A stretch of 64,000 nt of DNA from Methylobacterium tarhaniae (GTDB taxonomy: Bacteria; Pseudomonadota; Alphaproteobacteria; Rhizobiales; Beijerinckiaceae). Shown one piece after another: positions 43,936 through 51,822 of the stretch. A program made the translations under genes and the position numbers. The stretch is from the NCBI RefSeq assembly GCF_001043955.1, contig NZ_LABZ01000070.1, positions 1 through 64,000 on the forward strand, given 5' to 3'. Positions within the stretch are counted from its first letter, which is position 1; each line of letters begins with the position of its first letter. The notes under the pieces are model-generated. The model saw nothing but the letters and a program-made list of their open reading frames with translations, made no database searches and was not told the origin of the DNA.

Positions 43936-44739
43936 ATGCAGCTCAAGGACAAGGTCGCGCTCATCACCGGGGCCGGGAGCGGGCTCGGCCTCGCCACGGC
44001 CACGGCCTTCGCCCGGGAGGGCGCGCGGGTCGTCGTCAACGACCTGCGCGAGGCGGCCGCCGAGGCGGCGGCGCAGGGCCTCGGCGAGGGCCATGGGGCG
44101 GTCGGCGGCGACGTGTCGAAGGAGGCCGAGGTCGCCGCGATGGTCGAGGCCACCCTCGCGCGCTGCGGCCGGATCGACATCCTGGTCAACAATGCCGGGG
44201 TGCCCGACAGCTTCGTGCCCACGATCGAGCAGCCGCTCAGCCACTGGCAGCGGCTCATCGACGTCCATCTCACCGGCACCTACCTCGTCTCGAAGGCGGT
44301 CGCCCCCGCGATGATGCGCCAGGGCGGCGGCGCGATCCTGAACCTCAACTCGATCGCGGGTGTCCTCGGGCTGCCGGTGCGCACCGCCTACAGCGCCGCC
44401 AAGGCCGGCATCGGCATGCTCACCCGGGTGCTCGGCTGCGAGTGGGGCCCCCACAACATCCGCGTCAACGCGGTCGCTCCGGGCTACATCCTGACGCCCC
44501 TCACCGAGGGGCTGATCGCCGCCGGGCGCATCGATCCGGCCCGCATCCGCCGCCGCACCCCGATGGGCCGGCTCGGCGCGCCGGAGGACATCGCCGAGGC
44601 GATGGTCTTCCTGGCCTCGGACCGGGCCCGCTTCGTCACCGGCATCACCCTGCCGGTGGATGGCGGCTACTGCGCCTTCGGCGCGCCGAGCGACGCCTTC
44701 GCGCTGGACGACCTCGACCCGCGGACGGACCGGCCGTGA
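43936..44739 (+). CDS. Short-chain dehydrogenase/reductase (classical SDR)
   Basis: 267 residues. Cofactor motif TGAGSGLG (11-18), D60 in GGDV, NNAG (85-88), catalytic Ser139 in NLNSIAG, and Tyr152-x3-Lys156 (YSAAK); PGYILTPLT closes the active site. Asp36 after the second strand (VVVND) suggests NAD(H) preference. The gene lies between livF and the GldA-type dehydrogenase, so it probably oxidises a hydroxyl on the imported substrate or a 3-hydroxyacyl-CoA intermediate. The C-terminal ~20 residues (APSDAF...DPRTDRP) are an acidic tail beyond the fold. Confidence 0.9.
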   Translation: MQLKDKVALITGAGSGLGLATATAFAREGARVVVNDLREAAAEAAAQGLGEGHGAVGGDVSKEAEVAAMVEATLARCGRIDILVNNAGVPDSFVPTIEQPLSHWQRLIDVHLTGTYLVSKAVAPAMMRQGGGAILNLNSIAGVLGLPVRTAYSAAKAGIGMLTRVLGCEWGPHNIRVNAVAPGYILTPLTEGLIAAGRIDPARIRRRTPMGRLGAPEDIAEAMVFLASDRARFVTGITLPVDGGYCAFGAPSDAFALDDLDPRTDRP

Positions 44740-44759
44740 GCGGCCCCGGGAGGAACCCC

Positions 44760-45848
44760 ATGAGCGTGAGGATCTTCGGAGCGCCGCCGCGCTACCATCA
44801 GGGGCCGGGCGCGATCCACGGCATCGGCGGGATCGCGCGGGCGCTCGCGGCCTCCGCCTGCGTCGTCGTCGACGAGGGGGTGCGGGGGATCGTGGCCGAT
44901 CCGATCGCCGCGAGCCTGCGCGAGGCGGGCGTGGCCGCGCGCCTCGTGCCCTTCGCGGGCGAGATCACCTACGCGGCGATCGAGGCGCTCGTCGCGGCCG
45001 TGCGCGCGGAGGCCCCGGGCCTCGTCGTCGCGGTGGGCGGGGGCAAGGCCCTCGACGTGGGCAAGGGCGTGGCCGAGCGCCTCGGCGTGCCGGTCGTCAC
45101 GGTCCCGACCATCGCGTCGAACGACGCCCCCACCAGCGCCACCTACGCGGTCTACGACGAGAACCACGTCATGGTGGCGGTCGACCGCATGAGCCGCAAT
45201 CCCAACGCGGTCGTGGTCGACACGGCGCTGATCGCCCGGGCGCCGGCCCGCTTCCTGCGCGCCGGAATCGGCGACGCGATCACCAAGGCGTTCGAGGCCC
45301 GCGGCTGCCGGGCCGGGACCGGCGTGACGCCCTTCGGCACCAGGCCCCTCTTGACCGGCGGCATCATCGCGGAGGCCGGCTACGCGACGCTGCGGGCCCA
45401 CGCCGCGGCGGCCCTCGCCGCCGTCGAGCGCGACGAGGTCACGCCGGATGTCGAGGCCACCGTCGAGGCCTGCATCCTGATGAGCGGGCTCGGCTTCGAG
45501 AATGGCGGGCTGTCCCTCGCCCACGCGATGACGCGGGGCCTCGTCAAGGCCCGCGGCGCCAAGGACGCGCCGCACGGCGAGCAGGTGGCCTACGCCGTGG
45601 TGGTGCAGCGCGCCGTCGAACGCCACGCCGATACCGAGATCTGCGACCTGACGGGCTTCCTGCGCGGGATCGGGCTGCCGGTCCGCCTCGCCGATCTCGG
45701 CCTGGCGGATGCGACGGCCGAGGAGATCGACGCCATCGCCCGCCTGACGATGACGGCGCCGCACATCCCCAACCTGCCCTTCCCGGTCACGGCGGCGGAC
45801 ATCGCCGCCGGCATCCGGCGGGTCGAGGAACTGGCAGCCTCGTCGTGA
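44760..45848 (+). CDS. GldA-like iron/zinc-containing alcohol dehydrogenase
   Basis: 362 residues from the ATG at 44760, with GGGAGGAAC upstream. It fits the glycerol-dehydrogenase branch of the Fe-ADH superfamily: GPGAIHGIGGI, the NAD motif VGGGKALDVGK (~92-102), TIASNDAPTSA, and metal ligands Asp172 (IGDAITK), His255 (SLAHAM) and His272 (PHGEQ). Such enzymes interconvert glycerol and dihydroxyacetone or act on related vicinal diols and hydroxyketones. Next to a split transketolase, a short-ketose or hydroxyketone substrate is plausible. Confidence 0.87.
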   Translation: MSVRIFGAPPRYHQGPGAIHGIGGIARALAASACVVVDEGVRGIVADPIAASLREAGVAARLVPFAGEITYAAIEALVAAVRAEAPGLVVAVGGGKALDVGKGVAERLGVPVVTVPTIASNDAPTSATYAVYDENHVMVAVDRMSRNPNAVVVDTALIARAPARFLRAGIGDAITKAFEARGCRAGTGVTPFGTRPLLTGGIIAEAGYATLRAHAAAALAAVERDEVTPDVEATVEACILMSGLGFENGGLSLAHAMTRGLVKARGAKDAPHGEQVAYAVVVQRAVERHADTEICDLTGFLRGIGLPVRLADLGLADATAEEIDAIARLTMTAPHIPNLPFPVTAADIAAGIRRVEELAASS

Positions 45849-45939
45849 GGCCGCCGGGGGAGCCGGACCACGCCGGGCGCCGCCCGGCCGCGGGGCACGA
45901 CGACCGAGACCCTTTTCGAGGTGGGAAGCGAGGCGCGGC

Positions 45940-46806
45940 ATGAGGCAGCAACCGGTCCCGGGCAACGGGTTCGCCCCGCTCGGCCTCGACGACCTGCGGG
46001 AGATGGCGCGGGTCAACCGCCTGGACGTCGCCGCCATGTTCATGGCCGCGGGCAACGGCCATTTCGGCAGCTGCTATTCCTGCACCGAGATCGTCACCGC
46101 CCTCTACTTCGCGGTCATGCGGGTCGATGCGGCCAGCCCGGACTGGCCCGACCGCGACCGCTTCGTCCTGGGCAAGGGGCACGCCGCCCCGACCCTGTAC
46201 TCGGCCCTGATCCGGCGCGGCTTCATCCCGGAATCCTGGATCCCGGACTTCGAGACCCGGGTCGGCGCAAGGCTGGCGACCCATCCGTCGCGCCGCAGCC
46301 AGCCCGGCGTCGATTCCTCGCAAGGGGCGCTCGGCCACGGCCTGTCGAATGCCTGCGGCATGGCGCTCGCCGGCCGCCTCGACGGGCGCGACTACCGCGT
46401 CTACGCCGTGCTCGGCGACGGGGAGCTGCACGAGGGCTCGGTATGGGAGGCCGCCGCCTTCGCGCCCAAGCACCGCCTCGACAACCTCGTGGCCGTCGTC
46501 GACCGCAACGGCTTGTGCGTCGACGGGCGGACCGACGAGGTCCTGCCGCTCGAGCCCCTCGCCGACCGCTGGCGCAGCTTCGGCTGGGACGTGGTCGAGA
46601 CCGACGGCCACGACCTCGCGACCCTCGTCCCGATCCTCGACGTGCCGCGCTTCGACGGCAGCGGCCGGCCCCGGGTGGTGATCGCCAGGACGGTCAAGGG
46701 CCGCGGCGTCTCGTTCATGGAGGACGTCCGCAGCTGGCACGCCGACGCGATCTCGCCGGCCCAGTACGAGGCGCTCCGCGTCGAGCTTCGGGAGGTGTTG
46801 CGGTGA
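45940..46806 (+). CDS. Transketolase N-terminal (ThDP-binding) subunit
   Basis: 288 residues, the size of split transketolase subunit A. GNGHFGS (38-44) is the conserved GHxG/S, KGHAAPTLY (79-87) contains a substrate-side His, the SQGALGHGLSNACG loop is present, and the ThDP/metal motif GDGELHEGSVWEAA begins at 159 and ends near VVDRNG. It acts with the downstream gene as a heterodimeric ketol-transferase in the cytoplasm. Split forms include the apulose-4-phosphate transketolases as well as orthodox ones. Its stop overlaps the next start (GTGA). Confidence 0.92.
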   Translation: MRQQPVPGNGFAPLGLDDLREMARVNRLDVAAMFMAAGNGHFGSCYSCTEIVTALYFAVMRVDAASPDWPDRDRFVLGKGHAAPTLYSALIRRGFIPESWIPDFETRVGARLATHPSRRSQPGVDSSQGALGHGLSNACGMALAGRLDGRDYRVYAVLGDGELHEGSVWEAAAFAPKHRLDNLVAVVDRNGLCVDGRTDEVLPLEPLADRWRSFGWDVVETDGHDLATLVPILDVPRFDGSGRPRVVIARTVKGRGVSFMEDVRSWHADAISPAQYEALRVELREVLR

Positions 46807-47810
46807 GCCTGCTCGATCATCCGGCCCGGCTGCGCGACCACGTCGCCGCCTTCCGGGCGGCCCATCCGCGCAAGGACGTGCGCAGCCAGTTCGGCGAGAG
46901 CGTGGGGGCGCTCCTGGACCGGCGGCCCGACGCCGTCGCGGTGACGGCCGACCTCCTGCACGCGACCGGCCTCGCCGGGCTCAGGGACCGCCACGCCGAC
47001 CGCCTGATCAATGTCGGCATCGCCGAGCAGAACCTGACCGGCGTCGCGGCGGGGCTGGCCGCCTGCGGGAAGCTGCCGGTCGTGTGCGGCTACGCCGCCT
47101 TCCTCACCCTCAGGGCCGTCGAGCAGGCGAAGGTCGATTGCGCCTACAACGAGTTCAAGGTGATCCTCGCGGGCCTCGCCAGCGGCCTCAGCTACGGGGT
47201 CGGCGGTCCCACCCACCAGACCTTCGAGGACGTCGCGATCATGCGGGCGATCCCGAACACGATCGTGGTGGCGCCCTCCGACCCGGTCGAGCTCGACCAC
47301 GCGCTCCAGGCCGCGGCCGAGCATCCGGCGGCGACGCCGGTCTACCTGCGGCTCGGCCGGGGACCCGAGCACGTCCTCGACCGGCCCGGCGCCCCCTTCG
47401 CGATCGGGCGGGCGGCGCGCCTGGCCGAGGGGCGCGACGTCTGCATCGTCGCGCACGGCGCCATGGTGCTGGAGGCGCTGCTCGCCGCCGACCTGCTCCG
47501 GGCGGAGGGGATCGCCGCGGAGGTCCTGAACATGCACACGGTGAAGCCGATCGACCGCGGGGCGATCCTGGCGGCGGCCGCGCAGGTGCGGGCGATGGTG
47601 GTGGTGGAGGAGCACAGCACCGTCGGGGGCCTCGGCTCGGCGGTGCTCGAGGTGCTGGAAGGCGGCCACGCCTTCCCGGTGGTCCGCATCGGCATCGAGG
47701 ACGCGTATCCGCCGATCGGCCCGACGCCGGAGCTGCGCGAGGCGCTGGGCCTCAGCGGCCCCCGGATCGCCGGGCGGATCCGGGGCCTGCTCACCAAGGC
47801 CGCGGGCTGA
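46803..47810 (+). CDS. Transketolase C-terminal (pyrimidine-binding) subunit
   Basis: 335 residues starting at GTG 46803, overlapping the upstream stop by four bases. GESVGALL opens the Pyr domain. Glu75 in INVGIAEQNLTG is the ThDP-activating Glu, and YAAFLTLRAVEQAKVDCAYN and GPTHQTFEDVAIMR line the active site. The C-terminal domain runs from DVCIVAHGAMVLEALLAADL to GGLGSAVLEVL. With the N-subunit it makes a full transketolase. It is the last gene of the plus-strand operon and is convergent with the LLM gene after a 43-bp gap. Confidence 0.92.
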   Translation: MSLLDHPARLRDHVAAFRAAHPRKDVRSQFGESVGALLDRRPDAVAVTADLLHATGLAGLRDRHADRLINVGIAEQNLTGVAAGLAACGKLPVVCGYAAFLTLRAVEQAKVDCAYNEFKVILAGLASGLSYGVGGPTHQTFEDVAIMRAIPNTIVVAPSDPVELDHALQAAAEHPAATPVYLRLGRGPEHVLDRPGAPFAIGRAARLAEGRDVCIVAHGAMVLEALLAADLLRAEGIAAEVLNMHTVKPIDRGAILAAAAQVRAMVVVEEHSTVGGLGSAVLEVLEGGHAFPVVRIGIEDAYPPIGPTPELREALGLSGPRIAGRIRGLLTKAAG

Positions 47811-47853
47811 CGGGACGTGCCGCCGCCCGCATTCGCCGCGCCGGCCGGCAGGA

Positions 47854-48870
47854 TCAGCGCCAGCCGAGGGCCGGGGCGACCTGGGTCAGGAGGGTCTCCA
47901 GGATGTGGGCGTTGTAGGCGACGCCGAGCTGGTTCGGCACCGTCAGGAGGAGAGTGTCGGCCTCGGCGATGGCCTCGTCGGCCCTGAGCTGCTCGATCAG
48001 CCGCTCCGGCTCGGCCACGTAGGAGCGGCCGAACACCGCCCGCATGGTGTCGATGATGCCGACCTGGTCGCTGTCGCCGCCGCGTCCGAAATAGGCCCGG
48101 TCGCGATCGCTCGCGAGCGGGAAGATCGACCGCGAGACGGAGACCCGCGGCGTGCGGGCATGGCCCGCCTCGGTCCAGGCCTGCCGGTAGCGGCGGATCT
48201 GCCTCGCCTGCTGGATGTGGAACGGCTCGCCGGTCTCGTCGGCCTTCAGCGTCGAGCTCTGCAGGTTCATGCCCTGCTGCGCCGCCCAGATCGCGGTGGC
48301 GTCCGACGCCGACCCCCACCAGATCCGCTCGCGCAGGCCCTCGGAATGCGGCTCGAGGCGCAGGAGCCCCGGCGGGTTGGGAAACATCGGCCGTGGGTTA
48401 GGCTGGGCGAAGCCCTTCCCGCTCAGGAGGTCCAGGAACACCTCGGCGTGCCGGCGCCCCAGATCGGCATCGCTCGCGCCCTCGGGCGGGGCGTAGCCGA
48501 AATGCCGCCAGCCGTCGATCACCTGCTCGGGCGAGCCCCGGCTGATGCCGAGCTGGAGGCGGCTTCCCGCGATCAGATCCGCCGCTCCCGCATCCTCCAC
48601 CATGTAGAACGGGTTCTCGTAGCGCATGTCGATGACGCCGGTGCCGATCTCGATGCGCTGCGTCCTCGCCCCGATCGCCGCGAGCAGCGGGAAGGGCGAG
48701 GCGAGCTGGCGGGCGAAGTGGTGGACCCGGAAATAGGCGCCGTCCGCCCCCAGCTCCTCCGCCGCGATCGCGAGGTCGATCGATTGCAGCAGCACGTCCC
48801 GCGCCGAGCGCGTCGCCGATTGCGAGTTCGGCGACCAGTGACCGAACGACAGGAACCCGATTCTCTTCAT
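47854..48870 (-). CDS. LLM-class flavin-dependent oxidoreductase (luciferase-like)
   Basis: 338 residues from the ATG at 48870 (MKRIGFLSFGHW); an ATG six codons upstream is also possible. TIM-barrel features of bacterial luciferase-like enzymes are ELGADGAYFRVHHFARQLASP, TQRIEIGTGVIDMRYENP, RLQLGISRGSPEQ, a mid-insert region, and GIIDTMRAVFGRSYVAEPE. They use reduced FMN (or F420) in oxygenation or reduction. The N-terminus FRVHHFA has the substrate-side His pair. It is transcribed away from the TetR promoter in the same direction as the tetR gene, 57 bp after it, so the two may be co-transcribed. Confidence 0.88.
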   Translation of the reverse strand: MKRIGFLSFGHWSPNSQSATRSARDVLLQSIDLAIAAEELGADGAYFRVHHFARQLASPFPLLAAIGARTQRIEIGTGVIDMRYENPFYMVEDAGAADLIAGSRLQLGISRGSPEQVIDGWRHFGYAPPEGASDADLGRRHAEVFLDLLSGKGFAQPNPRPMFPNPPGLLRLEPHSEGLRERIWWGSASDATAIWAAQQGMNLQSSTLKADETGEPFHIQQARQIRRYRQAWTEAGHARTPRVSVSRSIFPLASDRDRAYFGRGGDSDQVGIIDTMRAVFGRSYVAEPERLIEQLRADEAIAEADTLLLTVPNQLGVAYNAHILETLLTQVAPALGWR

Positions 48871-48927
48871 TGCCGCATCCATTCCCATTCCGGTGGCCCG
48901 CCCCGAGGTGGGGGCCGGGCCTGACGA

Positions 48928-49599
48928 TCACGGCCGGCCGGCGACCCGCTGGTCCCAGCCCAGCATCGCGTGACGGGCCACCGCCTCCAGCTCGGCGCGG
49001 CTCGCCCCGTCGCGGGCCTGGAGCGACAGGCCGCCCTGCACCGTCATCACGAAGCGCGCGAGCGACGGGAGGTCGACCGAGGCGGCGACCTCGCCCTCCG
49101 CCACCGCGCGCGCGAGGCGGGCGGCGACGCGCTCCAGCCCGCAGGCCCGGGCCGTCCGCACGATCTCGCCGAGTTCCGCATGCCCTTCGCTGCCGACCAT
49201 CGACAGCGTCACCATGCAGCCGCAGGGCTCCGCGCGCCCGCTCGACCCGGTCAGGGCGGCGGCCGAATCCATCAGCAGCGCCTCGATCGCCTCCCGCGCC
49301 GTCGCCGCCGCCGCGAACCGGGCCCAGACGGAGGCCTCGTAGCGCGCGCCGTAGTGGCGCAGGGCTTCGGCGTAGAGCGCCTCCTTCGAGCCGAAGGCCG
49401 CGTAGAGGCTCGGCGAGCCGATTCCCATGGCCTGGGTCAGGTCGGCGATGGAGGTCGCCGCGAAGCCCTTGCGCCAGAACAGGCGCATCGCCTCGGACAG
49501 GGCCGCCTCGCGGTCGAACGCCCGCGGCCGGCCGCGACCGCGGGCGGGCTGGTTTTCGCGGGGGGCCGCCGGGGATCGGGCGGACGGAGAATTCTGCAT
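48928..49599 (-). CDS. TetR/AcrR-family transcriptional regulator
   Basis: 223 residues. A Pro/Arg-rich leader is followed by a TetR helix-turn-helix (~28-75: FDREAALSEAMRLFWRKGF, then TSIADLTQAMGIGSPSLYAAFGSK). The ligand domain contains EPCGCMVTLSM, the Gly-Cys pair typical of the AcrR_C/YbiH-like subgroup that responds to electrophiles or small organics. It is divergent from the SDR at 49682 with an 82-bp gap containing an inverted repeat. It probably represses both itself and the SDR, and maybe the LLM gene downstream. Confidence 0.92.
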   Translation of the reverse strand: MQNSPSARSPAAPRENQPARGRGRPRAFDREAALSEAMRLFWRKGFAATSIADLTQAMGIGSPSLYAAFGSKEALYAEALRHYGARYEASVWARFAAAATAREAIEALLMDSAAALTGSSGRAEPCGCMVTLSMVGSEGHAELGEIVRTARACGLERVAARLARAVAEGEVAASVDLPSLARFVMTVQGGLSLQARDGASRAELEAVARHAMLGWDQRVAGRP

Positions 49600-49648
49600 C
49601 GATCGTTATATAAATCGCTTGACCCGGCTTCACAACGCGCATAGCCAT

Positions 49649-49672
49649 TTTTGTGTCGATCATTACACAAAA
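49649..49672. promoter_or_regulatory. Probable TetR operator
   Basis: Perfect 8-base arms TTTTGTGT and ACACAAAA flank an 8-base spacer, 10 bases upstream of the SDR ATG, within an AT-richer divergent promoter. Size and symmetry suit TetR-family dimers. Confidence 0.65.
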
Positions 49673-49681
49673 GGCCGGACC

Positions 49682-50422
49682 ATGAGCGAACTCGCAGGCA
49701 AGCGCGCCCTCGTGACGGGCGCCTCCCGCGGCATCGGCGCCGCCATCGCGCTGGCGCTCGCCGGGAAGGGGGCGGATGTCGCCATCACCTATGAGCGCTC
49801 CGCCGACCGGGCGGCCGAGATCGTCCGGCGCATCGAGGCGACGGGCCGCCGCGGCGTCGCGCTCCAGGCGGACAGCGCCGATCCGGCGGCGGTGACGGGC
49901 TCGGTCGCGGCGGCCGCAGAGGCGCTCGGCGGTCTCGACATCCTCGTGAACAATGCCGGCATCGCCCGCGGCGGTCCCCTGGCGGAGATGAGCCTCGCCG
50001 ACATCGACGCCCTCCTCCAGGTGAACATCCGCTCGGTCGTCCTGGCCTCGCAGGCGGCCATCCCTCATCTGACGAAGGGCGGGCGGATCATCTCGATCGG
50101 CTCGTGCCTCGCCGAGCGCGTCCCCTTCGCGGGCGTGACGGTCTACTCGATGTCGAAATCCGCCCTGCTCGCCTTCACCCGGGGCCTGGCGCGGGAGCTC
50201 GGGCCCCAGGGCGTCACGGTGAACCTCGTCCAGCCGGGATCGACCGACACCGACATGAACCCGGCCGACGGCGCGCTCGCGGACGGGCAGCGGGCCATGA
50301 CGGCGCTCGGCCATTACGGCAAGCCCGAGGACATCGCCGCCGCGGTGGCGTTCCTGGCCAGCCCCGCGGCGCGCCAGATCACCGGCACCGCCCTCACGGT
50401 CGACGGAGGCGCCAACGCCTGA
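49682..50422 (+). CDS. Short-chain dehydrogenase/reductase (3-oxoacyl-ACP reductase-like)
   Basis: 246 residues. TGASRGIG (12-19), NNAG (90-93), Ser141 in SIGSC, and catalytic Tyr155-x3-Lys159 (YSMSK); GSTDTDMNP replaces the common PGxxxT loop. FabG-like in length. The TetR-SDR divergent arrangement is a common inducible detoxification module; the natural substrate is unknown. No gene overlaps its 3' end, and 144 bp follow before the Crp-type gene. Confidence 0.91.
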   Translation: MSELAGKRALVTGASRGIGAAIALALAGKGADVAITYERSADRAAEIVRRIEATGRRGVALQADSADPAAVTGSVAAAAEALGGLDILVNNAGIARGGPLAEMSLADIDALLQVNIRSVVLASQAAIPHLTKGGRIISIGSCLAERVPFAGVTVYSMSKSALLAFTRGLARELGPQGVTVNLVQPGSTDTDMNPADGALADGQRAMTALGHYGKPEDIAAAVAFLASPAARQITGTALTVDGGANA

Positions 50423-50526
50423 GTCGATCGACCTCCCGCCGCCGAAAGAGGGCGGCCAGCGTGTCGCGCCACACCGGACGATCGCGCGGGCCGCCGACGG
50501 ACGGGCGACTTGCGTTAGAGCTTGCA

Positions 50527-50550
50527 CCACGCCCATAAGCCTGGGCGTGG
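50527..50550 (+). promoter_or_regulatory. Perfect hairpin just upstream of the Crp-family gene
   Basis: CCACGCCCA and TGGGCGTGG form perfect 9-base arms around a 6-base loop, ending 16 bases before the ATG at 50567. It could terminate the SDR transcript or act as a 5' leader element controlling translation; there is no T tract. Confidence 0.6.
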
Positions 50551-50566
50551 AGAGCGAGGCAACCAC

Positions 50567-51247
50567 ATGAGCGCGCCGCAAGGGCTGGCCAGGCTCCTGG
50601 CCGCCAACCCGTTCTTCGCCGAGCTGGGCGAGGACGCCATCGCGGCCATCGCCGGCCTTTGCCGGACCCGCAGCCTCGCCCGGAACGAGACGCTGTTCCA
50701 GAAGGGCGACCCGGGCGACGCCCTCTACGCCCTGCGCCGCGGCCAGGTCCGCATCGGCGCCGGCACGGAGGACGGGCGGTCCGTGACGCTCAACCTCCTC
50801 GGGCCCGGCGACGTGTTCGGCGAGATCGCCCTCCTCGACGGCCGCCCGCGCACGGCGGAGGCCGTCGCGCTCGAAGCGGCGGAGCTGTTCGTCATCGAGC
50901 GGGGGGATTTCCTCGGCCTCCTCGCCCGCGACGCCGCGATGGCGGTCCGGATCATCGGGCTCCTCTGCCAGCGGCTGCGCTGGATGAGCGAGCGCATGGA
51001 GGAGGCCACCCTGCTCCCGCTCGATACCCGGCTGGCGCGGCGCCTGGTCATGCTGTCCGAGGATTATGGGGCGGAGATCCAGGTGACGCAGGCCGAGCTC
51101 GCCGCCTTCGTCGGCGCGGCGCGGGAGAGCGTCAACCGCGTCCTCCAGGACTGGCGCCGATCGGGCATCATCGACCTCGGCCGCTCGCGCGTGACCGTGA
51201 GGACCGCCCGGCGGCTGGCCGCGCTCGGCGAGCGCTCACGAACCTGA
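50567..51247 (+). CDS. Crp/Fnr-family cyclic-nucleotide-responsive regulator
   Basis: 226 residues from the ATG at 50567, with GAGG eight bases upstream. The cNMP-binding domain (~12-115) has the phosphate-cassette GDVFGEIALLDGRPRTA with Glu86, Arg95 and Thr96 in the positions that contact cAMP. The C-terminal winged helix (~150-220) carries the recognition helix GAARESVNRVL, where Arg186, Glu187 and Arg191 match the E. coli CRP residues (RE..xR) that read TGTGA. No Fe-S cysteines are present, so it is CRP-like rather than FNR-like. It lies directly upstream of a FecR-domain protein and a nucleotide cyclase. Confidence 0.92.
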   Translation: MSAPQGLARLLAANPFFAELGEDAIAAIAGLCRTRSLARNETLFQKGDPGDALYALRRGQVRIGAGTEDGRSVTLNLLGPGDVFGEIALLDGRPRTAEAVALEAAELFVIERGDFLGLLARDAAMAVRIIGLLCQRLRWMSERMEEATLLPLDTRLARRLVMLSEDYGAEIQVTQAELAAFVGAARESVNRVLQDWRRSGIIDLGRSRVTVRTARRLAALGERSRT

Positions 51248-51265
51248 CGCGGGAGGATCCACCCC

Positions 51266-51790
51266 ATGAGACATCCGGCGCGCGCGGCGGTCCTCGCCCT
51301 CGTCCCGATCCTTCTGGCGGGCGCCGCCTCGGCCCAGTCGCGCTGCACCGAGGAAACGCGGTTCGATCCGCCCCTGCGCGTCCTTCGCTGCGCCGACGGG
51401 CTGGTGCTCGAGACCGAGCAGGGCAGCGGGCTGCGGCCGATCGACCGGGATCAGGACGGGCACCTGGAGGGCGCCGAGCTCGGCGGCCGCGCCGTCCTCG
51501 TCACGCTGCCGCCGGGCCGGCGCGTCCGCCGGGACGGCTTCCAGATCCTGACGCCCCACGCCATCGCCTCGGTGCGCGGCACCGTCTACGCCGTCGACGT
51601 GACCCAGGCGCGGACGTCGGTCTTCGTGGAGCAGGGGCGCGTCGCCGTCGCGCGGCGGGGCAGCCCCCAGGAAGCCGTGACGCTCGGGCCGGGCGAGGGC
51701 GTCGACGTCGATGCGGACCGGGCGCCCCTCACCGTGCGGCGCTGGCCGCAGGAGCGCGTCCGGGCCCTCCTCGAACGCTTCGGGCGCTGA
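51266..51790 (+). CDS. Periplasmic FecR-domain protein
   Basis: 174 residues with a Sec signal (MRHPARAAVLALVPILLAG, cut near ASA/Q). The C-terminal FecR fold is QILTPHAIASVRGTVYAVDV followed by TSVFVEQGRVAVARRG and VTLGPGEGVDVD. Two Cys (~27 and ~42) could form a disulfide. Unlike classical FecR there is no anti-sigma N-domain or TM anchor, and no FecI sigma factor nearby. Sitting between the Crp regulator and a CHASE2 cyclase, it is likely to interact with the periplasmic CHASE2 sensor. Confidence 0.85.
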   Translation: MRHPARAAVLALVPILLAGAASAQSRCTEETRFDPPLRVLRCADGLVLETEQGSGLRPIDRDQDGHLEGAELGGRAVLVTLPPGRRVRRDGFQILTPHAIASVRGTVYAVDVTQARTSVFVEQGRVAVARRGSPQEAVTLGPGEGVDVDADRAPLTVRRWPQERVRALLERFGR

Positions 51791-51799
51791 GCTGATTTC

Positions 51800-51822
51800 G
51801 CAAAAGTGGTAGCCGGTTTTGC
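51800..51822. repeat. Palindromic element remnant overlapping the cyclase start
   Basis: GCAAAA (51800-51805) and TTTTGC (51817-51822) with partly pairing interior resemble the intergenic palindromes common in rhizobial-type genomes (CCGGTTTTGC arms). The only usable cyclase start, TTG 51819, lies in its right arm. Confidence 0.55.

Noticed and set aside
51266-51790. Classical FecR anti-sigma regulator of TonB uptake
   Set aside because: No FecI sigma factor, no anti-sigma N-domain and no TM anchor; it is a secreted protein containing only the FecR fold.
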